From an uncultured SAR116 cluster alpha proteobacterium (GTDB lineage: Bacteria > Pseudomonadota > Alphaproteobacteria > Puniceispirillales > Marisalimonadaceae): DNA of 34,978 bases. The notes under the pieces are model-generated. The model had not been told where the DNA came from. It made no database searches and worked only from the letters and a program-made list of their open reading frames with translations. Position 1 is the stretch's first letter, and every line of letters begins with the position of its first letter. Positions 1 to 8,289 of this stretch are shown in pieces. Location of the stretch: contig CACMOJ010000018.1 of assembly GCA_902615325.1 (NCBI GenBank), forward strand, positions 1-34,978, read 5' to 3'. The position numbers were made by a program, and so were the translations under genes.

Positions 1-19
1 AAATAGAAAGGGATCTACA

Positions 20-1087
20 ATGGATATAATTGTTCCTACACTTGGCGAGTCAATAGTAGAAGCCACAGTATCAAAATGGCTAAAAAATGAAGGGGAATAT
101 GTTGAAGTTGATGAACCTGTAGTTGAATTAGAAACAGATAAAGTAACACTTGAAGTTCCTGCGCCAATCTCAGGATTAATTGGATCCATAATTGCTGCAG
201 AAGGTGAAACGGTTGAAGTTGGGCAGAATATAGGAGCTCTTGATCCTAATGGAAAAAAATCTTCAGATGATAAACCGAAGGCTAAAGAAAATAATGATAA
301 AGAAGAAAAACAATTAGAAACTAAAGATACAAAAACTTTATCTCCAGAAACAGATTTTAAAAAAGAAGATGCTGTAAAGTTACCAAGTAACCAAGAAGAA
401 ATTGTTCCAATGTCTAGATTAAGGCAAGCGATTGCAAATAGATTAAAATCAGCACAAAATACAGCAGCAATTTTAACGACTTATAATGAAGTTGATATGA
501 CAGCATTAATGAAAATAAGATCAACATACCAGCCTAATTTTGAGAAAAAATTTGGGATAAAACTTGGATATATGAGCTTCTTTGTAAAGGCATGTATTAA
601 TGCATTAAAAGTTTATCCAGCTGTTAATGCAGAAATAAGAGATAATAATATTGTATATAAAAATTATTATAATATAGGTGTTGCAGTTGGAACTCCTGAA
701 GGATTAGTAGTCCCAGTTTTAAAAAATGCAGAGGATATGGATTTTCCAGAGATTGAAAAAACAATTGTAAATTTTGGAAAACAAGCTAGAGAAGGTGATT
801 TAACCATTCAAGACATGTCAAATGGTACATTTACTATCTCTAATGGAGGTGTTTACGGTTCCATGTTATCATCGCCGATTCTTAACCCACCACAATCTGG
901 AATTCTTGGAATGCATAATATTCAAAAAAGAGCTGTTGTTATAGATGACAAAGTTGAGATTAGATCTATGATGTATTTAGCTTTATCTTATGACCACAGA
1001 ATTATTGATGGAAGAGAGGCGGTTTCTTTCTTAGTAAATATTAAGGAGAATCTTGAAGATCCTCAACGAATGCTTATTGGAGTTTAA
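20..1087 (+). CDS. odhB: 2-oxoglutarate dehydrogenase E2, dihydrolipoyl succinyltransferase
   Basis: Transfers the succinyl group from lipoamide to CoA in the cytoplasmic 2-oxoglutarate dehydrogenase complex (TCA cycle). Residues 1-75 form a lipoyl domain with the [12 protein letters not shown] motif, K41 being the lipoylation site. Residues 76-126 are a charged Lys/Glu/Asp linker. Residues 127-355 are the acyltransferase core with the active-site motif SYDHRIIDG (H326, D330). At 355 aa it is shorter than the usual roughly 400 aa because the peripheral subunit-binding domain that normally holds E3 is not recognisable; only LSP and KEDAV, which resemble its two ends, remain near 107-119. An AAAGGG ribosome-binding site at 7-12 supports this ATG. 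A TAG at 4-6 may end the upstream gene, presumably odhA, which is outside the window. lpdA follows after 5 bases, so they form one operon. Identity is confident; E2p is less likely given the lpdA context and sequence. Confidence 0.93.
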   Translation: MDIIVPTLGESIVEATVSKWLKNEGEYVEVDEPVVELETDKVTLEVPAPISGLIGSIIAAEGETVEVGQNIGALDPNGKKSSDDKPKAKENNDKEEKQLETKDTKTLSPETDFKKEDAVKLPSNQEEIVPMSRLRQAIANRLKSAQNTAAILTTYNEVDMTALMKIRSTYQPNFEKKFGIKLGYMSFFVKACINALKVYPAVNAEIRDNNIVYKNYYNIGVAVGTPEGLVVPVLKNAEDMDFPEIEKTIVNFGKQAREGDLTIQDMSNGTFTISNGGVYGSMLSSPILNPPQSGILGMHNIQKRAVVIDDKVEIRSMMYLALSYDHRIIDGREAVSFLVNIKENLEDPQRMLIGV

Positions 1088-1092
1088 AAAAC

Positions 1093-2505
1093 ATGTCAGA
1101 AAAAAAATATGATTTAGTTGTCATTGGAGCTGGTCCAGGTGGATATGTTGCTTCTATTGTTGCAGCACAAAAGGGAATGAAAGTTGCAAATATTGAAAAG
1201 AGAGAAACTTTAGGAGGAACATGCTTAAATGTAGGGTGCATTCCATCTAAAGCTTTACTTCATGCATCAGAACAATATGAAAATAATGTAAAAAACAATG
1301 CTAATTTATCATGGGGAATAAAAACATCTGACGTAAGCATTGATGTTCAACAATTAATGAAAAAAAAATCATCCATTGTTGATGAATTGACAAAAGGTAT
1401 TAATTTTTTATTTAGTAAAAATAAAATTGATAAATATATAGGTGAAGCCACTTTAATACATAAAAATGAAATTCAGATTAATGGAAAAGGTAAGACTGAA
1501 AAAATATTTGCTAAGAAAATTATTATTGCTACTGGTTCTGAGCCTTCAAATTTAAAAAATATAAAAATTGATGAACAAAAAATTGTTACTTCTACAGGCG
1601 CTTTAGACTTAAAGTCTGTTCCAAAAAAAGTAATTGTGATTGGAGCTGGTGTAATAGGATTAGAATTAGGTACTGTTTGGAGAAGATTAGGTTCAGATGT
1701 GGAAGTCATTGAATTTTTACCACGAGTTTTAAATGGCATGGATTCTGAAGTTTCAGATAAATTTCATAAAATTCTTCTACAACAAGGCTTAAAATTTAAG
1801 TTAGAACATTCTGTAGAAAAGACATCTTTAATTAAAGATAAAGTACATGTTGAAATTAAAGACCTTAAAACTTCAAAAGCAGATATATTAGAGGCAGATA
1901 TCGTATTAGTTGCGGTTGGAAGAAGGCCTAATACAGATAATTTAGGTTTAGATAAAATAGGTGTAAAAGTGGATGAAAGAGGTTTTGTTGAAACAGATGA
2001 TAATTTTAAAACATCTGTAGATAATATTTTTGCTATTGGTGATGTTATAAAAGGTCCTATGTTAGCTCATAAAGCAGAAGAGGACGGTGTAGCATTAGTT
2101 GAATTAATTAATAAAGAAGCAGGTCATGTCGATTACAATCTTGTACCAAATATTATTTATACTGCTCCTGAAGTAGCATCAATAGGTAAAACAGAAGATG
2201 ATTTAAAACAAGAAGAGATTTCATATAAAAAAGGAGTTTTTCCATTTACTGCGAATAGCAGAGCAAAAGCGATTGGTCATACAGAGGGATTTGTAAAAAT
2301 TTTATCAGATAAAGAAACGGATAAAATTTTAGGTGCACACATAATAGGTCATGAAGCTGGAACAATTATACATGAATTAAGTGTTGCAATGGGCTTTGGT
2401 GCTTCTTCAGAAGATGTTGCACGAATATGTCATGGTCATCCTACAGTCAATGAGGCTATAAAAGAAGCAGCTTTAGCAACCTTTTCGAAAGCAATACATT
2501 CTTAA
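1093..2505 (+). CDS. lpdA: dihydrolipoyl dehydrogenase (E3)
   Basis: FAD enzyme that reoxidises dihydrolipoamide with NAD+ for the 2-oxoacid dehydrogenase complexes. The N-terminal FAD motif GAGPGG is at 12-17. The redox disulfide lies in GGTCLNVGCIPSK (C44 and C49). A second dinucleotide fold, VIGAGVIGLELG, follows near 180-195. The C-terminal dimerisation domain ends with CHGHPTVNE, giving the catalytic pair H449 and E454. Length (470 aa) is normal for the family. It lies 5 bases after odhB, so it is co-transcribed with the 2-oxoglutarate dehydrogenase genes. Its stop overlaps the stop of the convergent SMR gene inside a shared TTAA. All catalytic residues are present, so the assignment is very safe. 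Whether it also serves pyruvate dehydrogenase or glycine cleavage cannot be told from here. Confidence 0.96.
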   Translation: MSEKKYDLVVIGAGPGGYVASIVAAQKGMKVANIEKRETLGGTCLNVGCIPSKALLHASEQYENNVKNNANLSWGIKTSDVSIDVQQLMKKKSSIVDELTKGINFLFSKNKIDKYIGEATLIHKNEIQINGKGKTEKIFAKKIIIATGSEPSNLKNIKIDEQKIVTSTGALDLKSVPKKVIVIGAGVIGLELGTVWRRLGSDVEVIEFLPRVLNGMDSEVSDKFHKILLQQGLKFKLEHSVEKTSLIKDKVHVEIKDLKTSKADILEADIVLVAVGRRPNTDNLGLDKIGVKVDERGFVETDDNFKTSVDNIFAIGDVIKGPMLAHKAEEDGVALVELINKEAGHVDYNLVPNIIYTAPEVASIGKTEDDLKQEEISYKKGVFPFTANSRAKAIGHTEGFVKILSDKETDKILGAHIIGHEAGTIIHELSVAMGFGASSEDVARICHGHPTVNEAIKEAALATFSKAIHS

Positions 2506-2837
2506 GATATTTTTGCTCCCATTTTACTAAGTGATACCAGAATTGTAATTCCAATAATTATAAAACTTAGTCCTATCAAAGCGAAAATATCAGGTTTTTC
2601 ATTAAATTTCATGGAAGCAATGAACGTTACAGCTGCAATGCCAACTCCTGACCATATAGAATAAGTAATTGCCACAGGTATAGTTTTCATAGACAGTATC
2701 ATGAAGTAAAAAGCAACTCCGTAACCAACTATGACTAAAATAGATGGCGTTATTAAAGTAAATCCATTACTACTTTTAAGTGATAATGTTCCTACAACCT
2801 CACCTATGATGGCTATAATAAGGTAGAAATATCCCAT
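2502..2837 (-). CDS. SMR-family small multidrug/quaternary ammonium transporter
   Basis: Small four-helix inner-membrane transporter that works as a dimer and exchanges protons for cationic compounds. The 111-aa length is typical. The essential glutamate of transmembrane helix 1 is E13 in IIAIIGEVVGT (E14 in EmrE). Helix 3 carries the family motif YSIWSGVGI (Y59, W62), matching EmrE Y60 and W63. Helix 4 has the expected GLSFIIIGI pattern. An AGAGGAAA ribosome-binding site just upstream supports the ATG. It stands alone, convergent with lpdA and divergent from the aldolase-like gene. The sequence resembles EmrE more than the guanidinium exporters, but substrate specificity (toxic cations or osmolytes such as betaine) is not decided by sequence alone. 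Confidence 0.88.
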   Translation of the reverse strand: MGYFYLIIAIIGEVVGTLSLKSSNGFTLITPSILVIVGYGVAFYFMILSMKTIPVAITYSIWSGVGIAAVTFIASMKFNEKPDIFALIGLSFIIIGITILVSLSKMGAKIS

Positions 2838-2856
2838 ATTTTCCTCTTTGATATTG

Positions 2857-2889
2857 TTGACACTTTAGTATTTATTATGTGAGTATAAT
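2857..2889 (+). promoter_or_regulatory. candidate sigma-70 type promoter for the aldolase-like gene
   Basis: A perfect TTGACA lies at 2857-2862 and a perfect TATAAT at 2884-2889, 24 bases before the ATG of the class II aldolase-like gene. The spacer is 21 bases, longer than the usual 16-18, so only one of the two boxes may be used. The predicted leader is under 20 bases with no clear ribosome-binding site. Confidence 0.35.
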
Positions 2890-2912
2890 ACAAATTTGGA
2901 TCAAATAAAATT

Positions 2913-3665
2913 ATGAAACCCAATATTAATTTCTATGAAGAAAGAAAAGATCTTGCGGCATCATTCAGGTGGGCCGAAAGAATTAATTTACATGAAGGAG
3001 TGGCAAACCATTTTAGCCTTGCAGTAAATGAAGATGGAACTGAATTTCTTATGAATCCTAATATGTGGCATTTTTCGCGTATTAAAGCTTCAGATTTATT
3101 ACTTTTAAATGCAAATGATAAGTCAGTTTTACAAAAAGACAATCCTCCAGATGCGACTGCATGGGGATTGCATGGAGCTATACATAAAAATTGTAAACAC
3201 GCAAGATGTGTCATGCATGTTCATTCTATATACGCAACAGTCTTAGCTTCTTTAAAAGAGGATATGATTATCCCCCCTATAAATCAAATTTCTTGTCTTT
3301 TTTTTGGAAAACAAATTATTGATACGCAATATGGTGGTTTAGCGTTTGAAGAAGAAGGTCAAAGATGTTCAAATCTGTTGAAAGATGAAAGTTTTACAAC
3401 CATGATTATGGGCAATCATGGACTATTGGTAATAGGTAGCAATGTTGCTGAAGCTTTCAATAGATTATTTTATTTCGAAAGGGCAGCAGAAGTCTATGTT
3501 AAAGCATTGCAAACTAGAAAACCTCTGAAAATATTAGATGAAGTCGTTGCAAAAAAAACTGCTGAAGAACTGAATAATGAAGAATACCCTAATCCAGCAG
3601 GCACAGCATTTCTAAAAGAAATTAAAACAATTTTATCTAATGAAAATTCTGATTTTGATCAGTAA
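2913..3665 (+). CDS. class II aldolase/adducin family protein
   Basis: Member of the zinc-dependent class II aldolase fold (fuculose-phosphate aldolase, ribulose-5-phosphate epimerase and relatives). The metal-binding HxH is in CVMHVHS near residue 100, and a further metal-binding His is in MGNHGLL near 170. The segment GVANHFSLAV near 30 matches the substrate and phosphate-binding loop region seen in the family. Length (250 aa) is typical of the uncharacterised bacterial adducin-head group that acts on unknown hydroxy or keto acids or sugars. It is monocistronic, with a candidate promoter directly upstream. The next gene, convergent after 6 bases, is a beta-hydroxyacid dehydrogenase, but being on the opposite strand it gives no operon evidence. 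The family is confident; the substrate is unknown. Confidence 0.85.
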   Translation: MKPNINFYEERKDLAASFRWAERINLHEGVANHFSLAVNEDGTEFLMNPNMWHFSRIKASDLLLLNANDKSVLQKDNPPDATAWGLHGAIHKNCKHARCVMHVHSIYATVLASLKEDMIIPPINQISCLFFGKQIIDTQYGGLAFEEEGQRCSNLLKDESFTTMIMGNHGLLVIGSNVAEAFNRLFYFERAAEVYVKALQTRKPLKILDEVVAKKTAEELNNEEYPNPAGTAFLKEIKTILSNENSDFDQ

Positions 3666-3671
3666 CTTTTT

Positions 3672-4559
3672 TTAATTAAAATTCTTTGGTATTAAACCAC
3701 TTGTGCAGGATGCATCTTCATAATGAAGATTTTGATCTAATCCTTTTTCTATATACTTAATAGCCTCAGAAACAATACTAAAATGATTATTATGTTTAAG
3801 TGCGTCATCTTGCATTAATTTCATATCTTTTAAAGATGATTCAAGACCAAAAGTTGAAGATCCATCTAAGTTATTATTATACGCTTTTAATATGGTTTCA
3901 ATTTTTAGATGAGCAACTTTACAGGCGCCTGATGTATCCATCATAATATCAAGAGCTTTTTCAAATTGAATCCCATTTTGGCAAGTTAATTTTAATGCTT
4001 CTCCTAACGATTGCCAATAAACTAATAAAGGAAGATTTATACCGAGTTTCATAGCAGTTCCCTTCCCTATTTCGCCTAAATATTCATAGCGTCTAAATAA
4101 ATGACTGAAGAGGAAATCTAAAGAATCGATTTCACTTTTCTTGCCCCCCATTAAACCAAGAAGTTGTCCATCTCTTGCTGGTTTAGTTGATCCACCGACT
4201 GGACACTCAATAAAAGAACCATTTTGATTTAAAACTAAGTTGGATAGCTTTTTCATGTAATTTACACTTGTAGTACTCATCTCTATAATAGTTTTATTTT
4301 TCAAATCACAATTTTTAAATCCACTATCTGTTTCATAAACAATTTTTAACGCGTCATCATTACCTAATATAACTATAATAATGTCAACCTCATTGACTAA
4401 ATCACTAATTTTTTTAAAAAATTTTCCACCTGACTTTATAAGGTCATCTGAATTAGATCTTGTTCTATTCCAAATTGAAAGATTATATTCCTTTTCTATT
4501 AATCTTGCGCCTATAGCTTTTCCCATTTTCCCAGTTCCACAAAGTCCAATTTTTTTCAT
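3672..4559 (-). CDS. NAD(P)-dependent beta-hydroxyacid dehydrogenase (3-hydroxyisobutyrate dehydrogenase family)
   Basis: Oxidoreductase of the 3-hydroxyisobutyrate/6-phosphogluconate dehydrogenase superfamily. The Rossmann motif GLCGTGKMG is at 5-13. Residues 118-126 (ECPVGGSTK) take the place of the usual DAPVSGG substrate loop. K171 in GTAMKLGIN is the expected catalytic lysine. The start is the ATG at 4559, giving 295 aa: it has an AAGGAA ribosome-binding site and begins exactly at the conserved MKKIGLCG. The frame stays open up to 4715, but that would overlap divergent htpG and add 52 unrelated residues. A second family member (mmsB, 31169-32035) keeps the classical DAPVSGG motif, so this copy probably has another substrate, such as a glyoxylate or succinic semialdehyde reductase-like activity. 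That is inference. Confidence 0.85.
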   Translation of the reverse strand: MKKIGLCGTGKMGKAIGARLIEKEYNLSIWNRTRSNSDDLIKSGGKFFKKISDLVNEVDIIIVILGNDDALKIVYETDSGFKNCDLKNKTIIEMSTTSVNYMKKLSNLVLNQNGSFIECPVGGSTKPARDGQLLGLMGGKKSEIDSLDFLFSHLFRRYEYLGEIGKGTAMKLGINLPLLVYWQSLGEALKLTCQNGIQFEKALDIMMDTSGACKVAHLKIETILKAYNNNLDGSSTFGLESSLKDMKLMQDDALKHNNHFSIVSEAIKYIEKGLDQNLHYEDASCTSGLIPKNFN

Positions 4560-4591
4560 TTTTATTCCTTTTATAAAGTTTTTTTTTATGT

Positions 4592-4620
4592 CTTGAAATT
4601 GAAATAATAATAACCAATTT
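4592..4620 (+). promoter_or_regulatory. candidate heat-shock (RpoH) promoter of htpG
   Basis: CTTGAAA at 4592-4598 and CCAATTT at 4614-4620 are separated by 15 bases, close to the RpoH consensus (CTTGAA, 13-17 bases, CCCCATNT). Transcription would start near 4627, giving a leader of about 27 bases that contains the AAGGGA ribosome-binding site of htpG, a classical heat-shock gene. Confidence 0.5.
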
Positions 4621-4653
4621 AAACATGTATTTACAACGTGAAGGGAGAAAATA

Positions 4654-6546
4654 ATGTCAAATATGGAAAAAAAATTTGAGGCTGATACCGGGAAAATTCT
4701 TGATATTGTAATCAATTCTCTTTACTCGGAAAGAGAAATATTTGTAAGAGAATTAATTTCAAATGCATCAGATGCGATTGACAAGAAAAAATATTTGGCT
4801 TTAACAAATAAATCTATTAATGACACATCAGAACCTTTCGAAATAAAGATAGAAGTTAGTAGTAAGGATAATACTATAAAAATAAATGATAATGGCATTG
4901 GGATGGATGAAGAAGATCTTATAAATTCCCTTGGCACCATTGCTAGATCAGGAACAAAGGCATTTCTTGAACAATTTAATAAATCAAAGGACGATAAAAA
5001 AGAAGACGTAAACTTAATTGGTCAGTTTGGTGTAGGGTTTTATGCTTCTTTTATGGTTGCAGACAAAGTCGAAGTTTTATCAAAAAAAGCTGGCACTGAT
5101 CAAAGTTGGAAATGGACTTCTGATGGAAAAAGTGGTTACAACATTGAAAAAAGTGATAAAAAAAATTCTGGAACAGAGTTGATTTTACACCTTAAAAAAG
5201 ATGCCAAGGAGTTTCTTGAAGGAACTAGAATTCAATTTGTAGTTAGAAAATATTCAGATCATATTTCTTATCCAGTTAAAATGCTAGAGGTTTCAAAAAA
5301 AGATGCCAAGGAAGAAACTATCAATGAGGCATCAGCTTTATGGACAAGAGCGCCAAAAGACATTAAAGAAAAACAATATGAAGATTTTTTCTCTCATATA
5401 GGTGCTGGTTTTGGTAAGCCATTATTAACAATGCATAATAATACGGAAGGTACCGTAAGTTACACAAACTTACTTTGTATTCCTTCATCAAAACCATTTG
5501 ACCTGTTTAATCCTGATAGAAAATCAAGTTTAAAATTATATATTAATAGAGTATTTATTACTGATAAATGTGACAATTTAATACCAGCATATTTAAGATT
5601 TGTTAAAGGTATTGTTGATACTCAAGATATAGATCTAAACGTTAGTAGAGAAATGTTACAAAATAATCCAGCAGTTGCAAAAATTAGCAAGTCACTTGTT
5701 GGAAAAATTTTAAGAGAATTAAAAAAAATAGCTGACAAAGATAAGGCTAAATATATTCAGTTTTGGAATGAATTTGGTCAAGTGTTAAAAGAAGGTCTTT
5801 ATGAAGATCTTGAAAGAAAAGATACTTTGTTAGAATTGGCCAGGTTCTCAAATAATGAAAATGATGATCTTATTTCTTTAGAAGATTATGTGAATACAAT
5901 GGATAAAAATCAAAAAGATATATACTACATTGCAGCAGACACAAAATCTCAAGCATTATCAAGCCCACATCTTGAAGGTTTTAAATCTAAAGGAATTAAG
6001 GTTTTGGTAATGGCTGATCCTATCGATCAGTTTTGGTTGTCTATGGCAGGACAATTTAAAGAAAAGAATTTTGTTTCAATCACTCAGGGAGAGATTGATC
6101 TGGATAATATTAAATCTGACAAAAAAGATCCAAAAAATAAAGATCCAAAAAAAGATGATGTAGATAAAAAATTTATAAATTTAATTGCACATCTAAAAGC
6201 TTCATTAGGGCAAAATGTTAAAGATATTAGATTAACTTCTAAACTTACTGATAGTCCTGCTTGTTTAGTTGCAGATAAAGGTGATATGGATGTTGCAATG
6301 GAAAATCTAATGAAACAAAGAGATCCTAATTATCAAGGAGCACCTAGAATTCTAGAAATCAATCCTGAACATGCATTAGTTGTAAAAATGAATAAGCTAC
6401 TAAGCGATAAAAAACATAATAACCTCGTGGATGATGCTGGGACCCTTTTATTTGAACAAGCTCGAATGATGGAAGGAAAACTTCCTAGTGACCCTACCAA
6501 ATTTGCTAAAATCATGAATAATTTTCTAGTAAAAGGTGTGAGCTAA
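4654..6546 (+). CDS. htpG: molecular chaperone HtpG (Hsp90)
   Basis: Cytoplasmic ATP-dependent Hsp90 chaperone. The N-terminal GHKL ATPase domain shows E33 and N37 in RELISNASDAID, D79 in NDNGIGMD, and the lid glycine motif GQFGVGFY at 123-130. The middle domain carries the RVFITD and NVSREMLQ segments near 300-345 that supply the ATP-contacting arginine. The C-terminal dimerisation domain runs to residue 630; E. coli HtpG has 624. A Lys/Asp-rich insert at about 488-505, encoded by a 15-base direct repeat, sits between middle and C-terminal domains, where family members vary. An AAGGGA ribosome-binding site and a candidate RpoH promoter lie upstream. It is a single-gene unit, convergent with the MFS gene after 3 bases. 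Confidence 0.97.
   Translation: MSNMEKKFEADTGKILDIVINSLYSEREIFVRELISNASDAIDKKKYLALTNKSINDTSEPFEIKIEVSSKDNTIKINDNGIGMDEEDLINSLGTIARSGTKAFLEQFNKSKDDKKEDVNLIGQFGVGFYASFMVADKVEVLSKKAGTDQSWKWTSDGKSGYNIEKSDKKNSGTELILHLKKDAKEFLEGTRIQFVVRKYSDHISYPVKMLEVSKKDAKEETINEASALWTRAPKDIKEKQYEDFFSHIGAGFGKPLLTMHNNTEGTVSYTNLLCIPSSKPFDLFNPDRKSSLKLYINRVFITDKCDNLIPAYLRFVKGIVDTQDIDLNVSREMLQNNPAVAKISKSLVGKILRELKKIADKDKAKYIQFWNEFGQVLKEGLYEDLERKDTLLELARFSNNENDDLISLEDYVNTMDKNQKDIYYIAADTKSQALSSPHLEGFKSKGIKVLVMADPIDQFWLSMAGQFKEKNFVSITQGEIDLDNIKSDKKDPKNKDPKKDDVDKKFINLIAHLKASLGQNVKDIRLTSKLTDSPACLVADKGDMDVAMENLMKQRDPNYQGAPRILEINPEHALVVKMNKLLSDKKHNNLVDDAGTLLFEQARMMEGKLPSDPTKFAKIMNNFLVKGVS
6124..6152 (+). repeat. 15-base period direct repeat inside htpG
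   Basis: The 14-base unit AAAGATCCAAAAAA occurs at 6124-6137 and 6139-6152, a period of 15 bases or five codons, encoding DPKNK then DPKKD. It keeps the reading frame and looks like a small slippage expansion in the charged linker of HtpG. Confidence 0.7.
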
Positions 6547-6549
6547 TAT

Positions 6550-7782
6550 TTAAAAAATTTTAAATTTGTTTTGAGTTATTAAATAAGCAATAAATATAAG
6601 TGAAGCTAATGCAATTATTGAATTAAGCCTTATAACTTGTTCAACGCCAATTAAATTAATTATAAGAGATATGATTATCATGCCTATTGGTGCTAAACCT
6701 ATACATGTTACTAATATTCCAAAATTATAACCCCTTTTACCTTTTTCTGTAGATCTGTAAGTTAAAGCTCCTTGCATAGTACTAAAACCAGATAAGCACA
6801 TTCCACCTAAACATAAAAAAAGAAAACCAATAATTAATGAACTACTTACAGAAAATAAAAGCATTCCTACAAAAAAGCCTATACAACCAATTAGAAAAAA
6901 AATTGATAATCTTTTTTGAGGTGAAATTTTAGCAATAATTAAAGCACCAATTAATGCGCCGACACCTTCTGATGAAGCTAAAAATCCAATCTCTGCCTCA
7001 TTTAAATTTAAAATATTTTTTCCATACACAGGTATTAATGAAATAAGAGGGAACCCAAAAAGATTAAATACTAAGGTTACAATTAATAATAATTTAAGAT
7101 TAATATTTTTAAAGGCATCAAAGATTATATTTTTTAGACTTTTGAAAACTAAAATAAATTCATAAACAATATCTTTTTTTGATGTTGATGATGCATTTGA
7201 GTTTATACTAATCTTTTCAAAACATATTATTAAGCTTAAAGCTAAAAAATATAAACTTGATATTATTAATAATAAACCCTCTAAATCAATTGCAACATAT
7301 AAAAAGCCAGCCAATAGTGGGCCAATCAATCGTGTTGAATTATTAGATAAAGTTTCCATCGCTAATGAAGTACTTAAAAGTTTTTCAGTAATATTCTCTG
7401 TTATCATCCTGCGTCTAACTGCTAAATCAATAACCCATGTGGTTCCATTTATAAATGCTAATAAAAGAGCAAAAAATAAGTTGAAGTAATCAAAATTTTT
7501 AAGAAATACACATATTAATGTAAAAGAAAAAGATAAGGAATATAAAAATCTAACAATCAATACAGGAGAAATTTTTTCAGAAATAGAACCAATAAATAAG
7601 CCCAGCATGCTCATAGGAAGCATTCTAAATGCAAAAATTACAGTAATTAGGTAAGCTAATCCAAAGTCATTCAAAATATACAAACTAAGAGTTAGAAACT
7701 CCATAGCTCTTGCAATGCCAGTAAAGCATCCAGCTGTCCATAAATACCTAAAAGATTGATTTTTAAAACACGAGAGTAGCAT
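6550..7782 (-). CDS. MFS transporter (EntS-like MFS_3 group)
   Basis: Inner-membrane carrier of the major facilitator superfamily, with about 12 predicted transmembrane helices over 410 aa. The first helix region (SFRYLWTAGCFTGIARAMEF) and the loop FIGSISEKISPVLIVRF at about 60-76 fit the EntS/MFS_3 exporter pattern. A second half begins after the basic loop near 200. The ATG overlaps the stop of the upstream VOC gene by one base (TAATG), so its translation is probably coupled to that gene. VOC proteins next to MFS exporters often occur in resistance pairs, but neither protein shows a recognisable drug-specific signature, so export of a toxic or signalling compound is only inference. It ends 3 bases from the convergent htpG stop. 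Confidence 0.8.
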   Translation of the reverse strand: MLLSCFKNQSFRYLWTAGCFTGIARAMEFLTLSLYILNDFGLAYLITVIFAFRMLPMSMLGLFIGSISEKISPVLIVRFLYSLSFSFTLICVFLKNFDYFNLFFALLLAFINGTTWVIDLAVRRRMITENITEKLLSTSLAMETLSNNSTRLIGPLLAGFLYVAIDLEGLLLIISSLYFLALSLIICFEKISINSNASSTSKKDIVYEFILVFKSLKNIIFDAFKNINLKLLLIVTLVFNLFGFPLISLIPVYGKNILNLNEAEIGFLASSEGVGALIGALIIAKISPQKRLSIFFLIGCIGFFVGMLLFSVSSSLIIGFLFLCLGGMCLSGFSTMQGALTYRSTEKGKRGYNFGILVTCIGLAPIGMIIISLIINLIGVEQVIRLNSIIALASLIFIAYLITQNKFKIF

Positions 7783-8204
7783 TAATTTTTGTCAATAAAT
7801 TGATGAACTTCAACAATGTTACCTTCTGGATCATAAAAGAAAATTTGATACCATTCTTTAGCAAAAGTTGTCCCATAATCAGCAAATTTAATATTATTTT
7901 TATTTAAAATTGTTTTAAACTCTTCAATGTCGTCAGTTCTAAAAGCTATATGTCCTTTTTCGACGGGATTAATATGCTTTTTATTTTTCTCAGCAACGGT
8001 AAGATCTTTTTCTGCTAAATGTAATTGTATATTTCCATCTGTAACAAATTTAATTTTTCCGTCATACCCCTCATTTTGATTTGCTTCAGTTCTTGGAAAT
8101 TGTTGTTCAGGTATGGAATTCAATTTTAAAATATTTTTATAAAAATTATTTAATTCTTCAAGATTTTTAGATACCAGATTGATGTGATGAAAAGAAATTT
8201 TCAA
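7782..8204 (-). CDS. VOC family (glyoxalase/bleomycin-resistance-like) protein
   Basis: Single-domain vicinal-oxygen-chelate protein of 140 aa with the two beta-alpha-beta-beta-beta modules of the fold. The first module opens with FHHINLVSKNLEELNNFY, H7 being a likely metal ligand. The second has KGHIAFRTDDIEEF and ends FFYDPEGNIVEVHQF, giving a His and a Glu ligand. The start chosen is the TTG at 8204: GGAGG lies on the minus strand at 8214-8210, five bases before it, and the conserved fold begins right there. A TTG four codons further upstream overlaps that ribosome-binding site and is rejected. The gene is the first of a two-gene unit with the MFS transporter (TAATG overlap). The reaction is unknown; glyoxalase I, dioxygenase or antibiotic-binding roles are all possible. 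Confidence 0.82.
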   Translation of the reverse strand: MKISFHHINLVSKNLEELNNFYKNILKLNSIPEQQFPRTEANQNEGYDGKIKFVTDGNIQLHLAEKDLTVAEKNKKHINPVEKGHIAFRTDDIEEFKTILNKNNIKFADYGTTFAKEWYQIFFYDPEGNIVEVHQFIDKN

Positions 8205-8209
8205 AAGAA

Positions 8210-8214
8210 CCTCC
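8210..8214 (-). promoter_or_regulatory. ribosome-binding site deciding the TTG start of the VOC gene
   Basis: GGAGG on the minus strand lies five bases upstream of the TTG at 8204-8202. It excludes the earlier in-frame TTG at 8216, which would place the site inside the coding region. Confidence 0.8.
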
Positions 8215-8289
8215 AATTAATTTAGTTGAATACTTTTAATTTAAAAAAAAATGTTTAATTTAATATATATATAAAAGGGAATAATTGAT

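Noticed and set aside
2500-2507. TCTTAAGA palindrome at the lpdA/SMR stops
   Set aside because: The 8-base palindrome follows from two TAA stops sharing TTAA; no longer stem surrounds it.
4560-4715. N-terminal extension of the beta-hydroxyacid dehydrogenase up to 4715
   Set aside because: It would overlap htpG and its promoter, has no family similarity, and a good ribosome-binding site sits before the ATG at 4559.
6548-6565. AT-only palindrome ATTTAAAA-AA-TTTTAAAT after htpG
   Set aside because: It has no G-C pair and a loop too short, and lies in the coding end of the MFS gene; expected by chance in such AT-rich DNA.
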